From Garcia nutans (Eukaryota; Streptophyta; Magnoliopsida; Malpighiales; Euphorbiaceae): a DNA stretch of 64,000 nucleotides. Shown here one piece after another: positions 51,101 through 60,690 of this stretch. The notes beneath the pieces were generated by a model. The model was given only the letters and a program-made list of their open reading frames with translations. It made no database searches and had not been told where the DNA came from. The stretch's first letter is position 1; every line of letters starts with the position of its first letter. Position numbers and translations under genes: made by a program. The stretch spans positions 17,515,001-17,579,000 of the forward strand of contig CANTUV010000004.1 of the NCBI GenBank assembly GCA_947685225.1, in the 5' to 3' direction.

Positions 51101-51783
51101 GAGGACAGCTCTGTACATTTGTATGACTATGAATATTTGCTCTTAGTGCTGTCATGAGTCATCACTGCGTCTAAATGTCATATTTTACCCTTAGGCTGTT
51201 CATAAATATATATTTATTTGCATCTAATGTATTATATTATCTATAGACTATATATAATGAGTGTATGAAATTATGTGATTATATTTTATGACATGATATT
51301 GTGAATTTAGGTTTCTTTAAGAAAGAAATTATTATGCAGTAGTATGAAATTTTATACTAGTAAGTATATAAGAAAAACCTTGATTGTTTTCCTTTTATTA
51401 TATAATTATCTTTTCACTGAGTAATTGGACTCACCCCTTAAGATATTAACATTTTCATATACTCTTGAGCATAGATTTTCTCTTTTTTTTTCTGTCAATC
51501 AGTGTGCAGAAGAGGTTGTGCCAATAATTTAGTATTTGTTATTTAATTTTATTTAAGGAATATTATATTATTCTGTGAAAAAATAATATATTTTAAGATA
51601 TTAGTAATTATTATTAGATAACGATATAAATATATATATTTGAATAATATTGAGTATTTGGATTTATGAATCAATATGATTAGAAAAATTTATGTTATGA
51701 CTTTTCTTAAAGAAAAATTAGAAGAGATATTATTATATTATAAGTTAATTCCATCTTAAGGATTAGGAGAATGAGATGTGACA
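47274..51783 (+). repeat. Element H 3' LTR
   Basis: Direct repeat of 40290-44458, TGTAATACC to ATGTGACA, lengthened by a retroposon at 49790-50013 and indels. Its GC-rich island is at 48200-48400 after a (GA)n tract. In the island many differences from the 5' copy are C/T or G/A changes. Confidence 0.85.
49790..50013 (+). mobile_element. Short poly-A retroposon (truncated LINE or SINE)
   Basis: This 224-bp insert is absent from the other LTR of H. It ends in a poly-A run and is flanked by a 15-bp duplication (AAGTAACTATTATTA at 49775-49789 and 50014-50028). Those are marks of LINE-machinery retroposition. The 3' part GGTGCCGCCCACCTTTGT precedes the A-tail. The 5' end repeats a nearby target sequence. 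Confidence 0.8.
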
Positions 51784-51788
51784 ATTTA

Positions 51789-52178
51789 TTAATTAATATT
51801 TTTAATATCATTAATTTACAATATTGATAAATATTTTATATTTTTATAATTTATAATAATTTAACAACCTATAATTTAAAAAATAATTAAATAATATATA
51901 AAAATTTATATTATTTAGGTTTTATAATATTTTATAATATAATATTAATTATAATATTATGAAATTAAAATTGAAAATATTAAAAAATAATTTTTATTAA
52001 AAAGATTATAATTTATAATATTAACAAATTTTAATAATTTTAAATTTTAATATATTTCATATTTTTAATAATTAATTAATTTTAATATTATAAATTAATT
52101 ATTAATTGATATTTTTAATGTCAATAATTTATAATATTAATAAATATTTTTTATAATTTTATAATTTATAATAATTAT
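51789..52178 (+). repeat. Foldback left arm, inner part
   Basis: Nearly pure A/T, it matches the reverse complement of 55505-55890 and continues the arm interrupted by H. Confidence 0.7.
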
Positions 52179-52254
52179 CTATCTAGTTCTATGCCTTCAA
52201 TTCTGTTGCATAGACGGCAGAAGCTAAAACTATGCTATTTTTTTTAATTCATGG

Positions 52255-52485
52255 TGTAACGACCCTACCTGCACGGTCTTACGACAGCTGGTCTATTGGG
52301 CCTTTTCTTCCGTAGGTGGACCGAAGTTTCAGCCCTAAACCCTGCAGGCCGCCACAATACTGGACTATCCTCGTGGGCCCTCCAGCAGGATTTGTTTATT
52401 TGGCTCCCTAAGGAGTTTCCTCCCCGGATTGAGCACCTGACCTCTCCCTTAAGAGAGCCAGCGAGCACAATCCAGTACCATTTCT
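52255..52485 (-). mobile_element. SINE-like copy 1
   Basis: The minus strand runs from about AGAAATGGTACT through GGCTCTCTTAAGGGAGAGG to GTCGTAAGACCGTGC and GGGTCGTTACA. It is similar over its whole length to copy 2, which keeps the tRNA-like box B. Confidence 0.6.
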
Positions 52486-52508
52486 ACCAAAAAGGTGCCT
52501 TTTTAACT

Positions 52509-52740
52509 GTAATGACTCCACTAGCACAGTCTTACGACAGCTAGTCATATTGGGCCTTTTTTTCCTTAGGTGGACCGTAGTCCCAGCCCTCAACCCAGCA
52601 AGCCGCCACAGTACCCGTTCACCTCACGGCTCCCGAGCAGGAATTTGTTAATTTGGCCTCAAATGAGGTCGCCTCCCTCATTCGAACCCATGACCTCCTC
52701 CCTTAAGAGGAAACCATGAGATGAACGAGTACCATTTCTA
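52509..52740 (-). mobile_element. SINE-like copy 2 with tRNA box B
   Basis: The minus strand has CCTCTTAAGGGAGG, which resembles an anticodon arm, then AGGTCATGGGTTCGAATG. GGGTTCGAAT at 52680-52689 matches the Pol III box B. The body and the GTCGTTACA-type end agree with copies 1, 3 and 4. Confidence 0.65.
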
Positions 52741-52903
52741 GACTAACAAATTAACAAATTCCTGCTAAGGAGCCGTGAGGTGAACGGGTACTGTGGCGGC
52801 CTGCTGGGTTGAGGGCTGGGACTACGGTCCACCTACGGGAGAAAAGGCCCAATATGACCAGCTGTCGTAAGACCGTGCTAGTGGGGTCGTTACAGTTAAA
52901 AGG
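52741..52903 (+). mobile_element. SINE-like copy 3, 5'-truncated and inverted
   Basis: The + strand carries the body from AACAAATTCCTGCT to GTGGGGTCGTTACAGTTAAAAGG, so it points opposite to its neighbours. Together with copy 2 it forms a near-palindrome over about 390 bp. Confidence 0.6.
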
Positions 52904-52915
52904 AACCTTTTTAAC

Positions 52916-53052
52916 TGTAACGACCCCACCTGCACGGTCTTACGACAATTGGTCTATTGGGTCTTTTCTCCCGTAGGTGGACCGAAGTCTCAGCCCTCAA
53001 CCCGGCAGGCCGCTACAGTACTGGACTGCCCTCGCGGGCCCTCCAGCAGGAT
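52916..53052 (-). mobile_element. SINE-like copy 4, head missing
   Basis: It reads GTAACGACCCCACCTGCACGG to CCCTCCAGCAGGATT, then changes abruptly to LTR sequence at about 53053, so the tRNA-like head is lost at the join. Confidence 0.6.
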
Positions 53053-53703
53053 TTATTTATTTTTATTAAATTAATTGAAATGGAAATTAGTAAGTGGATG
53101 AAGATTTTTATGAATATTATATTAATTAAATTGCTTGGTTGAGAATTAAAGGGAGTTTTAGTAGTTGAAAGAAGAGTTGAGTATTGACTTTGCTCTTCTC
53201 TATTCATCTTCTTCTTTTTTTCTTTTCTCCTTGGCCGCCTGACTTCATAGCAAGAGAGAATGTGAGATTTTGTCTTTCCAAACTCAAGATTGAAGGATGT
53301 TTCAAGTGATCAAGTTGGAAATATAAGAGTTTTCATCACTTTTGGTAAGTTCTCCACTTGATTCTTTGGTTTTCTTCTAAGTTTGTGTTTTGAGTTTGGT
53401 GTTTGATTGTTGATGGTATGTGTATATTTGATTATGGTGTATTTGAGGGTGTTTGATCTTATTGGTGTTGATTTTGAGATAGAGTTAAGTTTGGTGCTGG
53501 AAGAAAGCAAGTGTTGTGTTTGAGTTGTGTGTATGTGATGGTTGTGAATTGGTGTTTGATGTATGTATTGAGTTATTTTGATGTTTTTGCAAGTTAGTAT
53601 GATTTATGGGTATGTTAGTTAAGTTTTTTTGGAGTGGAAGATGGTGGAAGTAAGAGGTTTGTTGGATGTGATGTTGTTGTTGTCGGAATCAGGATTTTTG
53701 GCC

Positions 53704-53990
53704 TGACACGCCCATGAGCACGGCCAAGTCTTTAGGCGTGTCAATAGTTCTGTTTTATGGATGATTGACACGACCAGTGACATGCCCATGTCACTGAGCG
53801 TGTCACAGCCTCTGTGTTGTAGTAGCATTGACACGTCCAGTGACACGTCCATGTCACTGAGCGTGTCATAGCTACTGTGTTGAAGGAGGATTGACACGGC
53901 CAGTGACACGCCCATGTCACTGAGCGTGTCACAGCTTCTGTGTTGTGAGTTTAGGGCACGGTCAGGAACAGGCCCGTGTTGTTGAGCGTG
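53704..53990. repeat. GACACG...CGTGTC palindrome array in LTR G
   Basis: About six units such as GACACGCCCATGAGCACGGCC and GACACGTCCAGTGACACGTCC are separated by TGTGTTG-containing spacers of similar length, giving a quasi-tandem period near 60 bp. Confidence 0.78.
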
Positions 53991-55504
53991 TCATGTGTAG
54001 AGATTGCCCTAGTTGATTCTTAGCCTTATTATATCATGTGTATCTTTAAGTGAGTGTGTATTATCACTTTTGGATTAGGTTTTGAAGAGATTGAGTTGCC
54101 CTAATCCAAGCATTGGAGGATTCTTGGAAGAGGAAGTGTTTAGATTGATGTGAGTTACTCTTGAGGTAAGTACAAACTTACATGGTTGCATACATTTACA
54201 TGACTTTGAGACTTAACACATTTGGTTATAAATGTGTTAAGTAATTTATTACATTGTTAATATATTTGATGAATGTTATGATTTGCATAATGTGAAAGAT
54301 ATGATGATCATTCAAAATGTATGTCCAATGCAATTAGCTATGTATACTTTAATGATGAGATGTGTAGCTATTGTTGTTGGCTATAATGATGCAAATGAAA
54401 TAATTGGGGCATGGTTGCCTAGTTTGATTATGAGAAATGAAATGAGAAATGAATTGTGAAAGAGATTGATAATGAGATAAATGAATTAATTGTGTGCCTA
54501 GTATGTTATTCAATTTTCAGAGTTCTGGATTTGGCGGCATGCCTATGAATTGCTGGGCAGGTGAAAAGACCGGGTCATAAGCCGAGCCCAGCTGATAAAT
54601 ATAAAATATAATATTTTTGGGGTAAAAAGACCGGGTCGTAAGCCTCAAAAACTGTAACAGTCTAGCCGGGTTGAGGACCAAGAGACTGGGGCCCTAGGGT
54701 CTAGCTGGGTTGAGGTCCAAGAGACTAGGTCTGTTACACTATCCATGGATAGATATATATATCGCCTACGGACTTGATGAATGTAATTATGGACCAAAGC
54801 AGTAACTCTGAACTTTGAATAACATATTAGATCGTTTTTGGGCCCATGTTTGTCTTTGTTTCAATGTGAATAATAAATGGTAAAACAATTAAATAAAATA
54901 ATGAAATGTAATGTTATGAAATATAACATTTTTGAATATGATCTCTATTGCTTGAAAGTATGACATTGATATTGCATTAAAGCATATTGTTATTGTGGTT
55001 TGTACCACTAAGCCTATGGCTTAGCGCGATTGTGGTTCATCGGGCAGGTGACAGGGTAGAACCAGAGAGTTCAGCTAGACTGAGTCGAGTCTAGACTTTG
55101 AAGTGTTGATTGTGGGCTTAAAGATCAGAGACAAACTGCTAAACATGTATAAACTTTATGTTTTGTAAACATGGATTTTGATGTATTTATATATATAAAT
55201 ACCACTACATTTTCCGCTGCATAATGAATAAATATTTTATTTAGTATAGTTTATAATATATTATGAAGTGTTTTAAGTTTTCTTATATTATTGCAGAAGA
55301 GAAAAATTGGGTTATCTAATATAAACCGTGGCACTCCTTTATTCGGTATACGTATATTACAGGTGTAGTAGTATGTAGTGTGCGTATACGGGGTACAGGT
55401 GTGTTACACATGGCCCTTTAATATATCATAAGAGTAAATAATACGAAATTATAATTCTCAAATTATATATGTAATTATTAAAATTTTAATTATTTTTTAA
55501 ATTA

Positions 55505-56108
55505 TAGATTATTAAAAAATATGAAATGTAAAATTAGAAAAAATAATTATTAATATTTTAAATTATTAATATTGAAAACATTAATTAATGAATAATTTAT
55601 AATATTAAAAAATAAATAATTATTAAAAAAATGAAAAATGAAAATATTAAAATTTATTAATATTATAAATTATAATATTTTTAATATAAATTATTTATTA
55701 ATATTTGTAATATTGATTTCATAATATTATAATTAATATTCTATTAAAGAATATTATAAAAATCCTATATAATATACATTTTTATATATTATTTAATATT
55801 TTTAATTACTTGTTCAATTTAATTTTGTTAAATTATTATAAATTATAAAATTATAATAAATATTTCTTAATATTATAATTACTGATATTAAAAATAGTAA
55901 TTAATAAATAATTATTTAGAAAGTTTAATTTGGCCTCCTAATATTTAATTTTAGTTCAAATTAGCTCATGACATTAACTATTTAATGATTCTATTAAAAA
56001 AAGGGGCAAATTAGACTAAGTTTAAAAAAAAGCACCAATTTGATTAAAAAAAACTTTAAAAGTCAATTTAAATTTTAACCATAATTCAGAGCCTAAATTG
56101 AATCTTTG
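55505..56108 (-). repeat. Foldback right arm
   Basis: Reverse complement of the split left arm. The outer end has GCACCAATTTGATT, AAATTAGACTAAG and CCTAAATTGAATC, and the inner part is almost pure A/T. Confidence 0.75.
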
Positions 56109-56419
56109 TCCTATAACATTCTAATAACAAACACTCATATGGCATAAATGTAATACGAGTTCTCAATCGGTCATTTTGAACTTCTTAACATTCATCTCTT
56201 AATTCTTTTAGATATTTTTATTTTTTTAAATAATTTTCTAAAAGTTAATTTTTATATCAAAAGTAATCATAAGGAAAAAAAATTCTTTCTTTATATTTGT
56301 TACATACAAATGAAAATAAATAATTATTAAAAATTTTTAAGAATATAAAATTTTAGTTTCACCTTTGATAAATAGCTATTAAAGTTTAAATTCTTTATTT
56401 TTATTATATAATGACAAAA
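56109..56419. other. AT-rich spacer
   Basis: Nothing recognisable lies between the foldback edge and the Mutator-like element. Confidence 0.5.
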
Positions 56420-58075
56420 GACTTAATACATCCATAGCCATATTTTTGTCAGTTCGCTCCATATACTCTTCCACCAACTTTTTAACCCCTTAACTTACTA
56501 ATTTTAATAACAAAAAGCCATTTAATTTAATATAACCAGATAATTATAGGCTTGTGCGCTACAGTTAATTAATGACACATCACCGATTTAAAATAATAAA
56601 AAATTCAAAAATTCAAAAATTATATTTTTATTGATAAAAAATATTAAAAATAAAAAAATCTCAAACCCATTTGGGTCTTCAACAACGCTCAGCCACCATC
56701 ATCATCTTCTATCTCCTTCTATCATCATCTTCCATCAACCATTATCTTCTCCAACGAATCCGTATTTGGCTTCTACATCAACAAATAATGGGCCTTCTGT
56801 ATCAACAAGCTTGAATCGTTTCCTCACTCTCGAGATCTCAACTCCAAGCCTAGTAAAACCGTCAAACCCCTTGCCGATACTCTTTGTGTCTCGTATGACC
56901 AGTGCCCTCTTTAGCGTCACCGTTTTTTGCTTAGCTCAAGCATTCTAGCCTTAAGGCCTTAATCAAGGATACAAAAAATTAAGCATAGAAGAGGTCATAT
57001 TTTAATTTTCTTTTGGAATTGATCTTTGTATATGAAACTGTCTATTCATTCATGCCTTTAAGAGTTCTTTTTTGTCTAAATATTTTGTATAATTGTTTAA
57101 TTTTTTTTATTATTAGTTCAAATAGTTCAATTTTCTTCTAGGCTTGCATTGTGTTAGATTTCTGATCATTTTCTCCTCTTTCTCTGTTATTAATCTTTTT
57201 GTAGATGCATATTTCCAATTGTTGAATTTCGTTGATGAAATGGCTATAAAAAGCTGATCACCGTAGCGATTGTTTACTATTCTTGATTTTACTGTGATTT
57301 AGAATGATGATTTCTATTGATATTGAATTGATTGTTCAAGAATGGTGATTTTTATTGATATTGAATTGGGTTTTTGATATTGAATTTTATGAATTGGGTT
57401 TGTTCTTTATTTTTCATTGTGAATTGGGTGTTTTTGATATTGAATTTTAATTTTTGTTGATATTGAATTTTTGTACTTTTAAGATTCTTTATTTATTTTT
57501 GCTGATATTGAATTTTGTGAATTTAAATTTGGGTTTGGACTGGAAGAAAGAAGAAGAGGAATGGTTTTTCGTGGGTTTGGAGGTTGATGATTTTATTTTA
57601 CTTAAAATAAATTTATTTAAAATTATTATTTTACATATAAATTTTTAAATAAAAGTATATAAATTTAAATTTAAAATTATTATTTTAGTTTTCAGTTGTT
57701 TGATTAAATTTAAATTAAAAATAATTAAAATTAATTTAACAAGTAATTTAATAAAATATTATAAATAAATTTAATATAATTAATTTTTGATAAATAATAT
57801 AAAAATAATTTTAGAATTTAAAAAATTGAATAAATAGCAATGGAACTTTAAAAGCAATAATTTAATAAACTAAAGGGCATTTTTATTATTTTATAAAGCA
57901 TATCAGCTATTTTTCTTACATTTACGTATTGTTAAACATTCTCCCATATCAACTCATAAGAGATAGATGGATAAGAAAAAAATTCAAGTTCAATGAGCTA
58001 AGTGCTTGTTCGAAAAATATAAGGGATAAAGTGATAAAAATATTAAAATATAAAAGACTATGAATGTATTAAGCC
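56420..58075. mobile_element. Non-autonomous Mutator-like element
   Basis: The left end GACTTAATACATCCATAG is mirrored by CTATGAATGTATTAAGCC at 58058-58075. Flanks AATGACAAAA (56410-56419) and AATAACAAAA (58076-58085) agree at 9 of 10 bases, the size of a Mutator-like duplicate. No transposase is present. The interior has a more GC-rich segment (56665-56950) open on both strands, 105 codons on + and 61 on -, which I do not recognise and which could be captured host DNA. A run of TTGATATTGAATT units lies at 57310-57520. Confidence 0.7.
57310..57520. repeat. Irregular TTGATATTGAATT(G) repeats
   Basis: About seven copies of TTGATATTGAATT with variable T-rich spacers inside the Mutator-like element. 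Confidence 0.7.
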
Positions 58076-58484
58076 AATAACAAAAACTTTTGAGCATTTG
58101 CATATTTTATAATAAAGGTCAAATTATAAAAAATCTAATTAGCCATAGCTTGGATGTGGCATGATAAGAAAAAGGATAGCAATTTAAATCTAATTAAACA
58201 ATCATTTCAGTGAATGTCTCTATATAAAAGATAATTGAGAGTAACCAAACCTAACTAATAGTGCTAATTTTAGTTTCTAGTGGATTACACTATTTGAAAG
58301 TTGGTGATCAAAACAGAGAATTTTGTGGATTAACAATAATAATTAACTAAAATACTAAAATTTGTGCAAATTTAACACTCTTAACTACGAATTATCAATA
58401 AAATTTTATTAAATTGCTGAAAAGAGGCCGAGTAAGGATTGAAGTTGTCAACCCTAAAACCATATACAAAAAAATAAAACTTCT
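58076..58484. other. Upstream region of the RAV-like gene
   Basis: AT-rich DNA with no reading frame or repeat I can identify. It should hold the gene's distal promoter, which would start right beside the Mutator-like element. Confidence 0.4.
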
Positions 58485-58492
58485 TATAAATA
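58485..58492 (+). promoter_or_regulatory. Candidate TATA box of the RAV-like gene
   Basis: TATAAATA lies about 300 bp before the ATG. With transcription starting about 30 bp downstream it would give a 5' leader near 270 bases. Other AT-rich words are common here, so this is a suggestion. Confidence 0.4.
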
Positions 58493-58793
58493 AGTGCAAC
58501 AAACAACAAAATTAAACTATATTGTTTTGTATAAAATATTTAATATATTTGTTGATGTTGTTGTTAATAGTACCTAATACAGTTTCAATTGAACTCTTGT
58601 ATCCCTCAAATAGAACTCCACCATTTTCATGCAACAGATTACAATCTTTAATAACTGAAGTTTATCTTTCTCAGATTATATTTATTAATTGTAATTCTCA
58701 ATATTCTCATGTTCTTCACCCATTAATTTCTTAATTAATCATCTCCTGATTTCTAATTAAATTATCATAATTAGTTTTGGCTTTTATTTCACA

Positions 58794-59852
58794 ATGGAAG
58801 AAGAGGCATCATCAAGAATGCTTTCTAATGGAAAAATCAATATTGCAAGTGCAGAAATTTCAGATTCGTTTGGAAGCAATCATATCCCATTTCGTGCAAG
58901 CAAACGTCCAAGATTTGAACATAATAATATAGCTAAATTTAAGGGAGTGGTTCCACAACAAAATGGACATTGGGGTGCACAAATATATGCAAATCACCAG
59001 AGGATTTGGTTAGGAACATTTAAGTCTGAGAAAGAAGCAGCCATGGCTTATGATAGCGCAGCAATCAGGCTTCGTGGTGGAGATTCACATAGAAATTTTC
59101 CATGGACTGAAAGGAACATTCAAGAGCCTAATTTTCAAAGCCAATATAGCACACAATCAATTTTGAACATGATTAGAGATGGGTCTTATCATCCAAAATT
59201 TGCTGATTATCTTAGGATACAAGCAAGAAGACAAGAAGAAACTGTTGGTACAAGTATTAACAATAAAACCCATCAAACTAATAATAATAAGGTACATGGG
59301 AATGACCAATTTTCATGCATTCAACTTTTTCAAAAGGATTTGACACCAAGTGATGTTGGTAAGCTTAACAGGCTTGTTATACCCAAAAAATTTGCCATTA
59401 AGTACTTCCCATATATAAGTGGAAGTGTAGAAGAAGATGGAATAGATGACTTAGAACTTGTATTTTATGATAGATTAATGAAGTGTTGGAAGTTTAGATA
59501 TTGTTATTGGAGAAGCAGCCAAAGTTTTGTATTCACAAGAGGGTGGAATAGGTTTGTGAAGGAAAACAATTTGAAGGAAAAAGATATTGTTACCTTTTAT
59601 GCTTGTGTATGCCCAGAAAGAGTTGAAGAAGGCCAACATTTTTCCTTAATTGACATAAGCTATAGTAATGGCCAAAGTAGTACAGTTGATGATGGGCTTA
59701 ACAAAATTGAGGAGATGCAAAAGGAATTGGAATTGAATCTTGGACAAACTATTAAAAATAAACTACACAAACATGAAGCAAAAGAATTGAAGGAATCAGA
59801 AAACAATATGAAGGAAAAAGGGTTGAGGCTTTTTGGTGTTCAAATTAATTGA
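58794..59852 (+). CDS. RAV-type AP2 and B3 domain transcription factor
   Basis: A 352-residue intronless protein. An AP2 domain lies at residues 48-104 (KFKGVVPQQNGHWGAQIY, WLGTF at 72-76, AYDSAA, RNFPW). A B3 domain lies at about 178-290 (LFQKDLTPSDVGKLNRLVIP, WKFRYCYWRSSQSFVFTRGW, DIVTFYAC). KRPR at 37-40 may be a nuclear signal. RLFGV at 345-349 is the repression motif of RAV proteins. In the family AP2 reads CAACA and B3 reads CACCTG, mostly as nuclear repressors of growth and flowering genes. The AP2 sequence (NGHWGAQIYANHQRIWLGTF, SHRNFPW) recalls the divergent Arabidopsis pair At1g50680/At1g51120 more than RAV1/TEM1; this is from memory. The ATG in CACAATGG has a good context. Stop TGA at 59850. 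Full-length and undamaged. Confidence 0.95.
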   Translation: MEEEASSRMLSNGKINIASAEISDSFGSNHIPFRASKRPRFEHNNIAKFKGVVPQQNGHWGAQIYANHQRIWLGTFKSEKEAAMAYDSAAIRLRGGDSHRNFPWTERNIQEPNFQSQYSTQSILNMIRDGSYHPKFADYLRIQARRQEETVGTSINNKTHQTNNNKVHGNDQFSCIQLFQKDLTPSDVGKLNRLVIPKKFAIKYFPYISGSVEEDGIDDLELVFYDRLMKCWKFRYCYWRSSQSFVFTRGWNRFVKENNLKEKDIVTFYACVCPERVEEGQHFSLIDISYSNGQSSTVDDGLNKIEEMQKELELNLGQTIKNKLHKHEAKELKESENNMKEKGLRLFGVQIN

Positions 59853-59896
59853 AAAAAGTGGATGGAGATTGACCTTAATTTAGAATGGTGCAAATT

Positions 59897-59923
59897 GAAT
59901 TGTAACAAGTTATGTTACAATTC
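59897..59923 (+). other. Hairpin in the probable 3' UTR of the RAV-like gene
   Basis: GAATTGTAAC and GTTACAATTC form a perfect 10-bp stem around a 7-base loop, 45 bp after the stop. AATGGTGCAAATTGA occurs on both sides as a direct repeat. It may be an RNA structure or the footprint of a small insertion. Confidence 0.6.
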
Positions 59924-60690
59924 AAAATGGTGCAAATTGATTATGTAAAATATTTCAAATCTTTGCACAAGATGGACTCAAACTTTTATGGAAATTAATT
60001 GAGAATTTTCTATTAAATAATAGCTATGGGAATCTCTAATATTGAAAAGTCCGTCATATTCCTTCAGTTATTCCCGTGAACAGACTGACTCATGGATTGT
60101 TTAGAATTTTCTTTTTTCAGTTGTTTCTCACATACAATTATATATTATCTTCATCAATCACTTGACTCAGTGGCCAATTATATATAGGTAGTTGGTCTTA
60201 GTGGTCATTTAGTTCTATATATAAATAAATTGTTTATCCGTTCTACTGAAGAAAAAGTATACTCTTTCTTTCCATCAATTAAAAATAATTTATTCTTTAT
60301 TTTAAGATTGTTTTTTATTCATTATATATATATATATATCAAATATGAGAAATAAAGTTATATTGATTTAAAATTAATTAAATGTTAAATCATAATCCAA
60401 TTATATAAATTATCAAATAGTACATATTAATAATTTAAGATATTGAATTTTAAAACCAAACTCTAAACAAATAAATTAATACTCTGGTAATTAATTTCTT
60501 AACATGCTAATATTTGTTTTATGATTAAATTACATAATATTAGTTTCATGGATTTAATACATTCCTAACCTTCTATAATTGAAATAATTTATTCCTTTGT
60601 GCCCTCTAATTTTAATTTCAATTTAATCACGTCGATATTTCAACTTAATTTGTTAATTATCTATTTAACTGTTAATTTGGTATAAATAAA
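59924..60690. other. Downstream AT-rich DNA
   Basis: Probable remainder of the 3' UTR followed by A/T-rich spacer with a (TA)n run near 60325. No gene recognised. Confidence 0.5.

Larger units (their letters stand above)
40290..51783 (+). mobile_element. Element H: non-coding LTR element (LARD-like)
   Basis: Two long direct LTRs (4169 and 4510 bp) flank a 2.8-kb interior. The whole is bounded by ATTTA at 40285-40289 and 51784-51788. A degenerate tRNA-Met primer site (TATGGTGTCCGAGCATAGG, from 44463) and a degenerate polypurine region (GAGGACGAATTTTC..., near 47244) set the + orientation. No gag or pol motif is readable. LTR and interior sizes fit large retrotransposon derivatives that depend on a partner for proteins. 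LTR copies differ visibly, so the insertion is much older than B. Confidence 0.88.
52255..55408 (+). mobile_element. Solo LTR G with SINE-built 5' end
   Basis: CATGG occurs at 52250-52254 just before TGTAACGACC and at 55409-55413 just after GTGTTACA, bounding 3154 bp, close to the length of LTRs D and F. From about 53053 the sequence follows the D/F type LTR: T-rich leader, GACACGCCC array at 53704-53990, GGGTTGAGGACCAAGAGACTGGG near 54670, and TAAGCCTATGGCTTAGCGCG near 55010. The family's usual first 200 bp are missing and SINE-like copies take their place. Confidence 0.75.
40069..56108. mobile_element. Large foldback (long terminal inverted repeat) structure
   Basis: The left arm (40069-40289 plus 51789-52178, joined across the H insertion) is the reverse complement of 55505-56108. 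Both arms come to about 0.6 kb and similarity fades at the same inner position. The ATTTA duplicate of H falls inside the arm. The centre (52179-55504) now consists mainly of solo LTR G. No transposase is seen, so this is a non-autonomous foldback or MULE-like element, or an old inverted duplication. Confidence 0.65.

Noticed and set aside
56631..56948. 105-codon frame as a host gene
   Set aside because: It lies inside a Mutator-like element, is Ser/Pro-rich without motifs, and is open on both strands, so it is better treated as transposon content.
58522..58734. 70-codon frame with a hydrophobic start just before the RAV-like gene
   Set aside because: It begins with TTG rather than ATG, lies in the probable 5' leader and matches no family I know.
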